Below are positions 1 through 10,534 of a DNA stretch of 64,000 nucleotides, one piece after another (the stretch's first letter is position 1; each line of letters opens with the position of its first letter). The translations under genes and the position numbers were made by a program. The notes beneath the pieces are model-generated. The model did not search any database. It was not told the DNA's origin and worked only from the letters and a program-made list of their open reading frames with translations. The stretch is from Aquanectria penicillioides (Eukaryota; Ascomycota; Sordariomycetes; Hypocreales; Nectriaceae). Location of the stretch: positions 868,001 to 932,000 of the forward strand of contig PYIU01000009.1 in NCBI GenBank assembly GCA_003415625.1, given 5' to 3'.

Positions 1-1775
1 ACACCCTCCAACGGCTTGGCAATGGGCTCAGGTTTGATGTTTTTGTCTCCTCACTCCTCTCGAAGCTGCCCATCGCCGGTACGCTCCCCCGCCGGTATCC
101 GTATCCATATCTCCCAAGTCCATATCCCGAAGTCCTGGCGCCTCCAGCCGTCTGTCCGACCTTGTCCGTCGCCAAGACGCCGCCTCGATCTGTTTGCCGA
201 GCCAACTTTTTTTTCTTCTCCCGCCCACACGACTCTCGCCAGTCGCCGTCAACAAAATTCACGCACCCTGGCTGTCCAGTTCTACCGGCCTTGGCAGTCG
301 TCTTGCTTCCGCGACGAAGCACAACATGAGATCGGACACAGCCGTACATCTCTTGGCTATACTACAAGCATATGCCCTGGGTCCTATGGGGGCACCACCA
401 CACAAGAGGCCTCTCTAAAACTCTACACGTTGAACTTGCTGTGACGACTCTTTCTTGAAACCTTCCCTTTAAGTTCACGTATCGTCTCATTGATATTGCC
501 AAATGCTACGTACACGACAACAAGGCGCGATGCATATCCAGCCAGGTCTCTCCACTCTCCTCTCCGCTCCGTTCACCTCCGCGTTTAATTCCGCCTCGCT
601 TCCCCATCCCGCTGTGCACATTGAATAGCTGGGCCGACCTGTCGGTGTCCAAACAAGACTAGCGCTTTCCATGTCAGGGATGCTCTATTCGCACGCCTAA
701 GGCCATCGCCACAACACACACACCCAATGCGTCCTTGCAGCAACTGAGCAAGATCGGTTTGTCCATGCTATGGAGGAAATCAATATGCCGATCTTCGCGA
801 CCGAGACCACAGCTGAGACGGTGAGACGATGGCCAAGACCAACAGGTACATGGGATTTGCGGAGCCGCCTCGTGCCCGGCTGGCTGCTGGCTTTCATCAC
901 ATCACCCAACCGCTTGAGTGTCAGCATAAGTCTTGGCTTACCACCACGGAGCTTCACCAATCCCGACTCCTTGAATGGCTTTCTCGAAACATGCTGGAAG
1001 CACGGTTCCCCTCAGGAAGATCCAACTACACAAACCTCCCCCTCGGTCTGCTATTTCGTCCGCCAATCCACAGCCCGCTGCCCAAATTTGCCTGCCCCAA
1101 GCGAGAGGGTTCTCTCATGATCTCTCCGACTGCCTGCCTGCCCGAGGAAACTCGAGTGTAAGCACTGATCAATATCGGTAAAATGTACCGTGTTGCCGTT
1201 GTGCTGGGCTTATCCCTTTTGTGTGGACCCAACCGCCCATCCACTCCTAACTTGCCAGGATTGTGCCGTCCACTTGGAGAATTACATTAACCTGACGACT
1301 TCTCTCGCAAGAAAGTATGCCGCTACTTTAGCTAATATGGTTCCAGAGCCATTCATTCTTTCCAGAAGCCATGGCGTTCGAGCAGTACAGGGGTTATATC
1401 TATACACGTATGCACGTGGGTCAGGGATTGTCAACATTCAGTATCGTTTAATGAAAAGGGGAGATATCGTGAGAAAGATCATAAATACATCGAGTGAATT
1501 AAATGACTCCATCACTCGTTACTCAGTGCAGCCCTCGCTTACATGTACTTCCCAAAGCCGTCAGGCCGCATAAAGTATTTCCCCTAAACACGCTAATTGC
1601 TCTTTGACATATCCATAAAGTCTTGTTATTCATTCCATCTTAAGTAGAACAAGGTCCGAACAATGGGCCGTCCTCAGCTTCAAGAGACTCGATGCTACTC
1701 AGGAGATGCGATCAATGTCGAACAAGTCAACCGCAGGGTGTCTCCAAAACAGCATGCGCAGTCCTCACCTCATAT
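1..1775. other. Intergenic region, no supportable gene
   Basis: Several short overlapping open frames (up to 142 codons) occur on both strands, but none shows a signal peptide, known motif, coherent splice structure or codon bias like the real genes nearby. I see no tRNA or repeat here beyond a short CA-rich patch near 712-722. The right part is downstream of the membrane-protein gene that ends at 1776. Confidence 0.5.
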
Positions 1776-3587
1776 TCATTTCCTTCGTGTTATAGTTGGC
1801 CATGACACAAATTCGGGAGATGCAATAGCCAGTGTCTGATTTCTCGCGTCTGGATACTGGCCATCGGCGGGCGAGTTGAGAGCCCCGTACTGGATCTTTC
1901 GATAGCCTACTTCCCGTGATAGCTGGTCCGCCCGGGCATTAGAATTAGCGCCAGCCATTATCGGCGCCTGGAAAGCCGCGGCGGTTTCGAGAGGGCTCAT
2001 GGATACGGGCCGTCCAAGAAGCCAGAAGCCGTGGAACAGCCAGGCAACCGCCAACACGTTGATGAGAATGATGACCAGAGTGCCTGCGAGGAAACCAGCG
2101 TGGAGAGAGTACTTAGTTACCGTCCGCAACTGAGCCCCGTTGATTTTCTGGCTCGATGAGGCATTCGAGAACGAAATGGCGGTGCGAAAAGTCAACTCGC
2201 GGACGGCCTCGAGGATGCTGGACGTCGGGTCCGTCCATGACATGTTCGTGGTCCCCAGCGCCGACTGGCTCGAGTTCATAAATGTGTACTGCATCGGGCC
2301 GGAGCCCAATATGGCCATTGTCCCCGCGGCATACAGTGTCACGTTGCTGGAGTATATGCTGTTGGTCGCATAAGCAATGCCTCCGAGGAGGGACGAATAT
2401 AATCCTAGTCCTGATGCTTCCCTCGTTGGGTACTGTATCGCAACAGTCCTGTTGTCGTATATATCGATCGAGTCCAGCGTCACCGTGCCATTGGTGAAAT
2501 GGAAAGGATACTTCACCTGAGCAATCTGCAAGGTGCAGTTGGTGTTGACCACGCTGCCCTTGGCCGCCGACCCAGGCTTGTACATGGTCAACACTTCGAT
2601 AAGCCCAGGCGAGGACGCTCCATTCGCGTATATTTCAATTGAGCCGATCACAGTCGAGTCGCCTGCCGTTGTGGAAATGTTAAGTGCCGTCCTCGTCGCA
2701 GTACAACTAGTATCAAACCCCGGGGCAACCAAGGTGCCCGAACATGTTCCTTCGCAGTCGGTCAAGTTGAGTGTCATTGAGGTGCGACTGGTAAAATCCT
2801 GCACGATGTTGGAGAAGTTTGGAGATAGTGTGTTGACCGATTGGGCGTGTGTCATGTAATACCCCGTCGGCTGAGTGAAAAGATCTGGCGATATGTTGGC
2901 TGCCAACGTTACCGGCTCATTCTGTGATAACGTTACGATTCCCGCTGCTCGCTGCAGAAGGGGCCCGTCGACGAGCAGTAGAAGGATCAATATCGACACG
3001 AAGGATATTCTGTTCAAGTGTCGTATCTGCAGCACCGCTTGCAACGGGCTCGATCCGTGTTCCCAGTATCGGTGGCTTTCGGAAAGGCTACAGCCCTTCA
3101 GCATCTTAATCCACCAAGCCAGTGCCACACCTTCACTGTATGCCAACGTCAAACCCGCGTTTCCCACCGATATCAAAATGGCCAACACGACAGCTAACTG
3201 GACAGGGCAGTCGGTGCTCGGCCACGAATCGGTCTCCTTTCCCCGGGCTGAGAATGCGACGATGATGGCTGCTATACCACTCAAGATCGCTAGCAGCAAA
3301 CCACTGACTCCCATCCATGGTCCATTTCGAAGTATTCCCGGTTGCCACAGCGTTGAGGCTTCCCGTGCTGGCTCGCGAGGTATCAAGTTGTCATGAACGC
3401 TTGGATGTGGGTCATATTTGGCGTTGTCTTGAATTAATGGGTGTTTCTCAACTCCTCGACTAGCGCTGCTAATTAGCGTTGAGGTGCCCTCGTGGGTTGA
3501 TGGGTGCTCGGTTGTTGCATCATCGATCAGCTGCCCTGCGTAAGGGACATGCGTGTCGGTTTTGACTTGCTCGTATTGCGTTGCCAT
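1776..3587 (-). CDS. Multi-pass membrane protein with large glycosylated loop (fungal, DUF3176-like)
   Basis: A 603-residue intronless reading frame starting at the ATG at 3587. The first 85 residues are hydrophilic. Three hydrophobic segments follow at about residues 92-115, 128-150 and 195-215, then about 270 residues rich in Ser, Thr and Asn with many N-x-S/T sequons and scattered Cys. A fourth strong membrane segment lies near 500-525, and the polar tail is about 75 residues. This arrangement (N-terminal membrane block, long outer domain, single C-terminal segment) is that of a large lineage-expanded family of uncharacterised Pezizomycotina plasma-membrane proteins, often annotated DUF3176 or similar. 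I recognise the architecture, not a function. It stands alone; its neighbour is the tRNA array. Domain assignment is inference from topology and would need a profile search. Confidence 0.75.
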   Translation of the reverse strand: MATQYEQVKTDTHVPYAGQLIDDATTEHPSTHEGTSTLISSASRGVEKHPLIQDNAKYDPHPSVHDNLIPREPAREASTLWQPGILRNGPWMGVSGLLLAILSGIAAIIVAFSARGKETDSWPSTDCPVQLAVVLAILISVGNAGLTLAYSEGVALAWWIKMLKGCSLSESHRYWEHGSSPLQAVLQIRHLNRISFVSILILLLLVDGPLLQRAAGIVTLSQNEPVTLAANISPDLFTQPTGYYMTHAQSVNTLSPNFSNIVQDFTSRTSMTLNLTDCEGTCSGTLVAPGFDTSCTATRTALNISTTAGDSTVIGSIEIYANGASSPGLIEVLTMYKPGSAAKGSVVNTNCTLQIAQVKYPFHFTNGTVTLDSIDIYDNRTVAIQYPTREASGLGLYSSLLGGIAYATNSIYSSNVTLYAAGTMAILGSGPMQYTFMNSSQSALGTTNMSWTDPTSSILEAVRELTFRTAISFSNASSSQKINGAQLRTVTKYSLHAGFLAGTLVIILINVLAVAWLFHGFWLLGRPVSMSPLETAAAFQAPIMAGANSNARADQLSREVGYRKIQYGALNSPADGQYPDARNQTLAIASPEFVSWPTITRRK

Positions 3588-4217
3588 GCTAAGGGTTTCT
3601 TTACACCCTTCTCAATGCGTGTTGCGGCAGTAAATTCCTGTTGGTATCAAAACGCAATTGTCATAACAAGCGATCGATAGCAGTTGCGGCAGTTCTGGGC
3701 TGACTTGGCCGGGGTTGAGAACTCAGACGACAACCCAGAACCCAGCAGCGATACCACCTTAAGAGCCTGGCCCCCAATCGAGTCGTTCCATTTTGGGCGC
3801 TTGTGTCAGCATATCCGTCAGAAATGATCACTGCCTGATGATAATGAGGTGAGATGATTGAGAACCCTGCATGCGAATTTTCCAATGGTGTTTACACGGC
3901 TGAGTTGTCACAAGACCATGGATTACACGTGGTGGGGCAAAGTCCGCAAATGCCTTTGAAGATACGAGCTACATACATACTATCTGAAACAAGGAACTGA
4001 ATTACGCTTTCGGGTTATAGGACATGCTAGATGTTGATCCAAACAATTGTAACGAGGTTTCACAAGGAATATCAAAGATTCGTTAGTCGAATAGTTAAAA
4101 CGGGAGGAGACGGGTAGCCCAACAACGTGAGGCGATGTTGGGTAAACGCCCAAAAAGGAAATAGGATGGATATCCGACAACCCGATGCACAACTAAGGCG
4201 AAAGGAAGACTTCAAGT
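3588..4217. other. Intergenic: promoter side of membrane gene and 3' flank of tRNA array
   Basis: This stretch separates the membrane-protein start (3587) from the 3' end of the last tRNA-Gly copy. No coding or RNA gene is evident. On the minus strand the first T5 run downstream of the final tRNA copy is near 4152-4156, about 60 bases past its 3' end. That copy therefore lacks the close T-run terminator seen after its sisters. Confidence 0.45.
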
Positions 4218-4298
4218 GCGTGATCTGGGAATCGAACCCAGGGCTCCCCGACGTTGCTCGAATGGCAACGGAGAATTTTACCACTAAACCAATCACGC
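4218..4298 (-). tRNA. tRNA-Gly(GCC), intron-containing, copy 1 of 5
   Basis: Read on the minus strand, the 81-nt gene folds as a full cloverleaf. It has a perfect 7-bp acceptor stem (GCGTGAT with ATCACGC), a D arm with the A-box-like TGGTTTAGTGG, a T arm CTGGG-TTCGATT-CCCAG with the B box, and an anticodon stem CTCCG with CGGGG. The loop TTGCCAT carries anticodon GCC. An 11-nt intron (TTCGAGCAACG) sits after the base 3' of the anticodon, the canonical 37/38 position. The CCA end is not encoded, as in eukaryotes. Copy 1 is last in the transcription direction and has no T4 or longer run immediately after it. Confidence 0.95.
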
Positions 4299-4392
4299 TT
4301 TGATGGAGGAATCGTCGAAGTGAGTGAGGCAAAATGCCTCGCCGAGAACACGCACGAAATAGACAACAAGAAGGCAAAAAAGAAGATGTAAT

Positions 4393-4473
4393 GCGTGATC
4401 TGGGAATCGAACCCAGGGCTCCCCGACGCTGCTCGAATGGCAACGGAGAATTTTACCACTAAACCAATCACGC
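4393..4473 (-). tRNA. tRNA-Gly(GCC), intron-containing, copy 2 of 5
   Basis: The exons are identical to the other copies. The 11-nt intron is TTCGAGCAGCG, one change from copies 1 and 4. A T6 run on the minus strand (A6 near 4376-4382 on the plus strand) lies shortly after the 3' end and would serve as RNA polymerase III terminator. Confidence 0.95.
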
Positions 4474-4564
4474 TGTGATGAAAAGTGCGAGTGATAATGA
4501 AGATCAAGTAACTCAAGGGTCATTCGTGAGGATAGGCAAAAGATGACCAAAAATAAAATTGACT

Positions 4565-4645
4565 GCGTGATCTGGGAATCGAACCCAGGGCTCCCCGACG
4601 TTACTCGAATGGCAACGGAGAATTTTACCACTAAACCAATCACGC
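4565..4645 (-). tRNA. tRNA-Gly(GCC), intron-containing, copy 3 of 5
   Basis: The exons are identical to the other copies. The 11-nt intron is TTCGAGTAACG. T4 and T5 runs on the minus strand (A runs at about 4549-4559) follow the 3' end and are likely polymerase III terminators. Confidence 0.95.
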
Positions 4646-4737
4646 TCCGATGGAAGCGGCGTTCTTCAAGATACTCAAGAGCCCTGCGACACAGACCCGA
4701 GAAAATTGCACCAAACACCAAAAAGTTAAAGTCACTT

Positions 4738-4818
4738 GCGTGATCTGGGAATCGAACCCAGGGCTCCCCGACGTTGCTCGAATGGCAACGGAGAATTTTA
4801 CCACTAAACCAATCACGC
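4738..4818 (-). tRNA. tRNA-Gly(GCC), intron-containing, copy 4 of 5
   Basis: Identical to copy 1 over all 81 nt, intron included (TTCGAGCAACG). A T5 run on the minus strand (A5 near 4720-4725) follows within about 20 bases. The spacer to the next copy is unrelated in sequence to the other spacers although its length is nearly the same. Confidence 0.95.
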
Positions 4819-4909
4819 TGTGTTGACGGCCGAGATTGTGAACAGCACCAAGTTCCCTTCCGGATGGCGAGCATCAAAGGAGTGAAAATGAGCAAAAAGA
4901 AGGTTCGAT

Positions 4910-4990
4910 GCGTGATCTGGGAATCGAACCCAGGGCTCCCCGACGCTGCTCAGATGGCAACGGAGAATTTTACCACTAAACCAATCACGC
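4910..4990 (-). tRNA. tRNA-Gly(GCC), intron-containing, copy 5 of 5
   Basis: This is the first copy in transcription order. The exons are identical to the other four. The 11-nt intron TCTGAGCAGCG is the most divergent of the set. A T5 run on the minus strand (A5 near 4894-4899) follows. Upstream (5' side, 4991 onward) no further copy or fragment is visible. Confidence 0.95.
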
Positions 4991-5566
4991 TTCGTTGTTG
5001 TCGAGTTCGGAACTACCCATTAAGCGTGGTTCGCTGCGGGTGTTGTTGAGTTGAGGCGTGGCGTCGCTCAACGGCAACTCTAACTAGTTGCACGAACAAA
5101 CGATCTTCTATCTAATGTCTATATGTATTGCACCTACAGTTTCCTGCTTCTGCCAGAATATATATATTTTCTTGTCAAACAATAAACATGCCGACAATGC
5201 TACGACTGCGAAAAGGATAATATGGTATCCAAGTATGTTGGGTGATGTGGACGACCAGTGTCATTGGGAATAGGGAGATGAGTACTTCAGATGTAAATAG
5301 TATGCTGCCGCAGAAATGTCCCCAAAAGTAACAGTAATGGTTTTCCAATACTCCAAGTTTGCACTATTTCTAGCGTTTCACACAGGACGAATCATTCTCA
5401 TCAAGGATTCGCAATGGATAGAGGACAAAAGCTTGAGGCCAATTGTGTCGGCATTTCTGTAGCATTGACCTATGTGGTATCTTTTGGTCTATTTGTTTCA
5501 TCAAATACAATCCCAAGCGTCTGTAATTCTCAATCGACCCCTTTTTATACCAGCATCTCCTATCTT
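4991..5566. other. Intergenic between tRNA array and SDA1 3' end
   Basis: This region is AT-richer than its surroundings, with several T-rich patches (for example 5158-5185). No gene is apparent. It holds the SDA1 3' untranslated region on the minus strand and the 5' flank of tRNA copy 5. Confidence 0.4.
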
Positions 5567-7898
5567 TTAAGTACCGTTCCTTCTTCGTCCTCCACGCGAG
5601 CTCCTGTCGACGTGGCCCCTCAGCACCTTTTGAGTCTGTACCAGACTCCTCTTGTTCTTGCTCTTTGCCTTGCCCAACGTCATCAAAAAGTTCTTCTTGC
5701 GCTGCTTTTCCCGGTTGCTTGTGCTCTTGCCTGCAGCCTCCTTCTTGGACTTGCGGATTGCCTGGGTACTCTTGTGCTCCGCTCGTTCCGGCTTGCCCTC
5801 CTTGGCCAGCTCCACACGCTCTTCCTTGGTAAGCTTGCGCAAGCGAGCTGGAGCCTCGATCTGCTCGGCTGTAAGACCGTCGTCGTGGTGACGGTTCTCG
5901 AGCTCCTGTTGACGCTTGCGGTGGACACCCAAAGTCTTTTCGATGGAGGATGACATCCGCAGCTCTTGGAGCTTGGCCAGGTCGGCGGGTGTCAAAATTG
6001 TAGTTGTAGCCAGCTTGGAAATTCGTTCAAGTTCGGCCTTCTTCTCCTCCTCATCATCTTCCTCGTCATCCGAATCATCTCCAGTCTTCTGCTTCTTTGA
6101 CGCAGGCTCATCTCCGTCCTCCTCATCCGAAGAGTGCTGAACATCGATCCAACCACCAGAATCACTGCTGTCGTCTGAGCCGACCTCCCATGCATCAGAA
6201 TCGAATCCATCATCTTCCTCGTCGTCGCTGCCAGCGTTCTCTGAAAGACCCTTCTCAAGTCGCTTCTTTTTTCTTTCTTCTTCCTTCCACTTCGCCAAGA
6301 GTTCAATGCCTTCAATACCTCCCGCATCCTCTTCACCAAACTTGCGCTGGTGCTGGATGCCAGCCTTGAGATTAATTGTGGCATCCTTGCCACGGTCTCG
6401 CTTCTTCAACAGTTCGGCGCCAACTTCTCGGTACAGGGACAACAGGCCCTTTGCAGCCATCATCACTCCCTTGTCCTTGCTCTTTCGGTACTGAACCAAA
6501 TCCTGTAGTAAAGTGTCGGTCATGGCCAGGGGTTGTCGGGCACAGATCTCACGAATAGAGTTAAGACCAGCCGCAGCAACCTCGGAAGCTGAGGCTTCCG
6601 ACACGAACTCGTTTGCAATCTTCTGGATCAAGGGCTCGAGAACATCCGGGGGTACCAGGTTGTGAACACCCTGCGCCAGAGAAGCCAAGAACGAGGTAAC
6701 AGATTGTTGACGGGGGGTGAGGAACTTGATAAACCACGAGTAGAGAGCAACGATGGTCAGTTTGTGTAAACCGACGAGTCGAGTAACAAGTTGAAGAACT
6801 AATAGTTTTGTGTCGAGAGACAGCTTCGCCTTGGTGTTTTGTAGGTGCTTCGAGAAGAGCTGTTCTGCAAAGTCTTGAGGGTCGTGGAGGAGGTGCAGGG
6901 CGGAGAAGTTGAGGGGGTGCGGCTTGTTCTTCTTGTTCTCGGCTCGCTTAACTTTGCCCACGGCATTCTTGTAGGCCTTCATCTGCTTCTTGGTCTTCTT
7001 GTTGATGCCAATCTGGTGCCTGATTTTGCTCAGGTCGACTTCTTCATCACTGCTGTCATCCTCGAGATCTTCTCGTTCCTGGTCTCCGCCAAGGAAGAAG
7101 CGCACAGCACCGACCGCAACCTTCTCATTGTCCGACAGAGAAGCCTCCTTCATAACATCAACAGGCTTCGCGTCTGTCCACAGCTGGCGCTTCCACATCT
7201 CTCGTGTCAATTTGATAGCCCAGATGGCGCGAGGGGAGGCGCGGTCGGCGGTAACGAGGTTGTAGAGCACGGTCTGGATGGTACGGTTGAGAGGGTGGTT
7301 GATGGACTTGGTGTTGGAGTTTCGTAGATCGCTAAGAATCTTTTGGAACAAGAGGGCTCGCAGGGATTTGCTCGGCGACGACACCAGGATGGGGAAGAGG
7401 GTGGTAAGGACAGTCGTCGAGTCGATCAGTTCCTTGCGCCTCAACAGCACCAAGCTGCCAACAATCTTCTCCCGCAGCTCGGGATGAAGGATGACATGGT
7501 GCTGGGTCAAGATGGAGCTGAGGTCATCCGCAAACGATTGGGTTTCCTCCTTGTACGAATCAGCGACGTGGGCGATCAGATCGATGATGTTGTGGAAGGA
7601 CTCGACGGTGTCGGAGGTGGCGGTGTTGGGGGACACCAAGAAGATCTCGCGCTGAGCTTCATATTGTTCCAGTTGCTTTAGAAATTCCTCCTTGTATGAT
7701 CTGCCAGCAATGTTAGAGAGGTTTCGAGCATGCAAAGAGCGAGGGCGGCGTACTTGGGATCGCGGTTGATTTTCTGCTGAAGACTCGCGCTGCAGAAATA
7801 TATTAGTCCCTGTCGGTAAAGGCGAATGTTAGAGGGCTTAGAGGAACGCACAAGTCAGCATCGATCTTCTCGAGCGCGGCCACCTTGCGTTTCGGCAT
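5567..7898 (-). CDS. SDA1: SDA1, 60S ribosomal subunit biogenesis and export factor
   Basis: Three exons on the minus strand: 7898-7852, 7789-7754 and 7700-5567, with introns of 62 and 53 nt. Joined they give 738 residues starting MPKRKVAALEKID and running through KINRDPKSYKEEFL, the conserved start of fungal SDA1. The N-terminal helical region (NUC130/3NT type) covers roughly residues 60-115. The conserved SDA1 C-terminal domain runs from about 420. It includes a long Asp/Glu-rich stretch (about 500-590) and ends in a Lys/Arg-rich basic tail with GGRRR, as in nucleolar assembly factors. In yeast Sda1 is an essential nucleolar protein needed for pre-60S maturation and export and for passage through START. 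The length matches the family. The ATG at 7898 is chosen because it restores the missing N terminus through two consensus introns; the ATG at 7735 lies inside intron 2. Confidence 0.93.
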
Positions 7899-9382
7899 GG
7901 CGACAACAGGCTGGTATAATTGAATGTGGTTATGTTGGGTGGTATTATCCAGGCGGCTGGTGGGGGACCGACAAAGGAAGAAATTTCGACAAAAAAAAAG
8001 GCGAGCGATAAGAGCTTATCGGCCGCTAAGGTGGAATCCACCCGCGCATGCTTCCCGCGATCCCAGATTCTCCAGTCTTGAAGCCGGCCTGAAATGAGGA
8101 ACTGATAATAAATATAGGGGTTACAAAGGATTGGCATTTGTTTTTCCTGGTAAATTTCTATCTTGATATGTACCTTCCGCGCATCGTGTGTTGCAAGAAA
8201 TACTTAGTCACGTGGGGTCTTTTCCTCTGAGCATAGGAAGTCATAGTTGAAACACTGTAACGAAGCGAGATACAAAAGGAATATGACAGGACAAAATAAG
8301 TACATGGTCACTAGAACAACTACAAACCCGAGACTAGATTGTTCACATGATCAATATAATTCATCCCATGGAGACAAAAGAGCAAATCTGAATGGTGACA
8401 AGCCTGAAGGATAGATCTAGCTATCAGGTCACAAAATACCAGCTCCTACCCGAGACCTCTGAAAGGCCCCACACTCGTCATTTACCGACCAAAACGAAGG
8501 CATAATGTCCAATCAGATAGATAGAATGAAGATTTTAATTAGCCCTTAATAAATCCACCGTTGAAAAAGGACCTTTGCCTCTTCTAGCCATAACTACCCA
8601 AGGACAAATTTCCATCAGATCGATTGGATCCCTACCCAGATCCATCCTTCGGAACGGCTGCAGAAGAACCTCAGCAATGTCTTGAGTCGAGTTACCCACC
8701 TTCCGCCATCCTTCTTCAAAGCGACAAATTTTGTTCACTGTATTATGTTCTGATGTCCTTGTGACGTTGCGGATCGTTTCGATATAGCGAAAAATGATGA
8801 GAGCGCACATGTGCTGGGTATTTGCGGTGGATCCCTGCCTTTGACCTCTAGGGCAAAGCAATGACCTTGGACCTGCGGCCTTGGAAGCTGTCGACTGTCG
8901 CTACCCGCACGCCTTTGACGACACTGGAGTCCTGTAACCTCTCCTGTAGTTCGGAGAGACTCGCCTTATCCCACGAGAGTCCAGTTGGCTTGTGCTTATC
9001 CAATCACAAGCCAAATTCCGGCACCTCGTTGATGACTGTGTGCACGGAGCTAGTTGATCGGGAGTAAGCTGGGTCGGACACAGACCGACTTGTTGGGGTC
9101 CCACCGAGCCTTGGGTTATACTTTATACTCATGTTCGATGCTTCTTGTCTTGGTTGATCCCGGGAAACCCCCGACAGCAGTAGCAGTGCCTTGCAAGAAC
9201 CCCGTCATTTCGACATGAATCCCACGCAACATATCGACGGTCCGGTATCAGACACTCTGGAAATGCTGAAGCCCACCAGCCTCATCGTCATGCAACAAGG
9301 GCCGACGGCGTTGATGACCCAGGAGTTTTGACCATCGCAGATGCTATAACTTGGTGGCTGACCTGATGCCGCAATATATATC

Positions 9383-9430
<48 letters not shown>

Positions 9431-10534
9431 TGGTTGATGAGAAGAAGAAGATTTGTTTCAAGGAAAGGGATCCAATATTTATAAAAACGAGTAATCGTCG
9501 CCTGGTGTTCGTGTATGTTGTTATGTCATTTGATATGCGTACGATTCACGCCTCTCGACAAGCAACCCTCACCATAAAACCACGCTTAATTTGCTTTCAT
9601 CTGGGTTCCACCTCGCCAATATCATTATTCGTGGTACTACCCCCGCCGATTCCCTCCAAAACAGTGGAAGCTTGACCAAACTAGGAGGAGAGGTGCTTGG
9701 CGATTGCTATTTGGTACGGGAACTACGAGGCTTTCCACAACGCAAATCGATTCCGACAATCCGAGGCCCCGTGATGTTGCACAGCTGAGTAGAACCTGTC
9801 TGCTAGCATTTTCTATCCTCTCCTCATTTGCGCACAAACCTGCATCGCAGCACCAAATGTTGCTGCGCTTGATACATCAGTGAATTCGGCAATCTCTGCC
9901 CGACGATTAGCTAATTCCCACTTTCGTCGAGCCTCAATATCATGCCTAAACGGATGCATCTACCCAGCCAAGAAGGAAACAACTTTTTCAAATCTAAAGG
10001 GTGTACTTAATTTAAGCCAATAAATAAGACTGCACATAAAGTTGTCTCAATTAGGCTATGGTTGAGGATTAGGTTAATACTAGGGTTGACTGGATGAAGG
10101 TGATTTTCTCGATTCAACCACAACCCGCAGGAAGCAGACAACACTGTTGTGGATTTGCCTGGATGCAAACTTTCACGTGCGTTACGCATTTGGCTTGTTT
10201 TGTTGTTGTCATGAGTCTATGATTGATTTTTTAACGCATAAAAAAATGGACTATTATACAACCCTTGGCGGGGGATGCCACCCGTCTGCCCACTCTAAGC
10301 TCTATCACAGGCAAACATGAGACGAAGAACAACGTCCCCAAACCCCAAAAGGTCACGTTCCCAGACCATCTGGACTATCTGGACTGCCCCGCGAGCCGTA
10401 TACCGCCCGCTTCTATATGCAACAAGTAAGAAAGCAGCACACTCCACAGGCCCAGCTCTTGGGCACTGTCAGACCGCGGCTCCCAGGAACCACACCATCA
10501 CTTCAACTGTCACCATTTCCTCTCAAACATTCGT
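7899..10534. other. Intergenic, 2.6 kb without a gene
   Basis: This stretch lies upstream of SDA1 and downstream of the phosphate carrier. The open frames (up to 108 codons) overlap one another and show no motif. The only notable object is the TA/TG microsatellite at 9374-9426. A SDA1 promoter should lie in the first few hundred bases after 7898, but I see no clear TATA element. Confidence 0.45.
9374..9426. repeat. Compound (TA)n-(TG)14 microsatellite
   Basis: An imperfect AT dinucleotide tract (9374-9398) passes directly into 14 perfect TG units (9399-9426). It is likely length-polymorphic. Alternating purine-pyrimidine runs of this kind can adopt Z-DNA; that is general knowledge, not something shown here. 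Confidence 0.95.

Noticed and set aside
4293..4895. 200-codon minus-strand frame with repeated RDWFSGKILRCHSS segments
   Set aside because: It is a translation of the tandem tRNA-Gly genes, not a protein.
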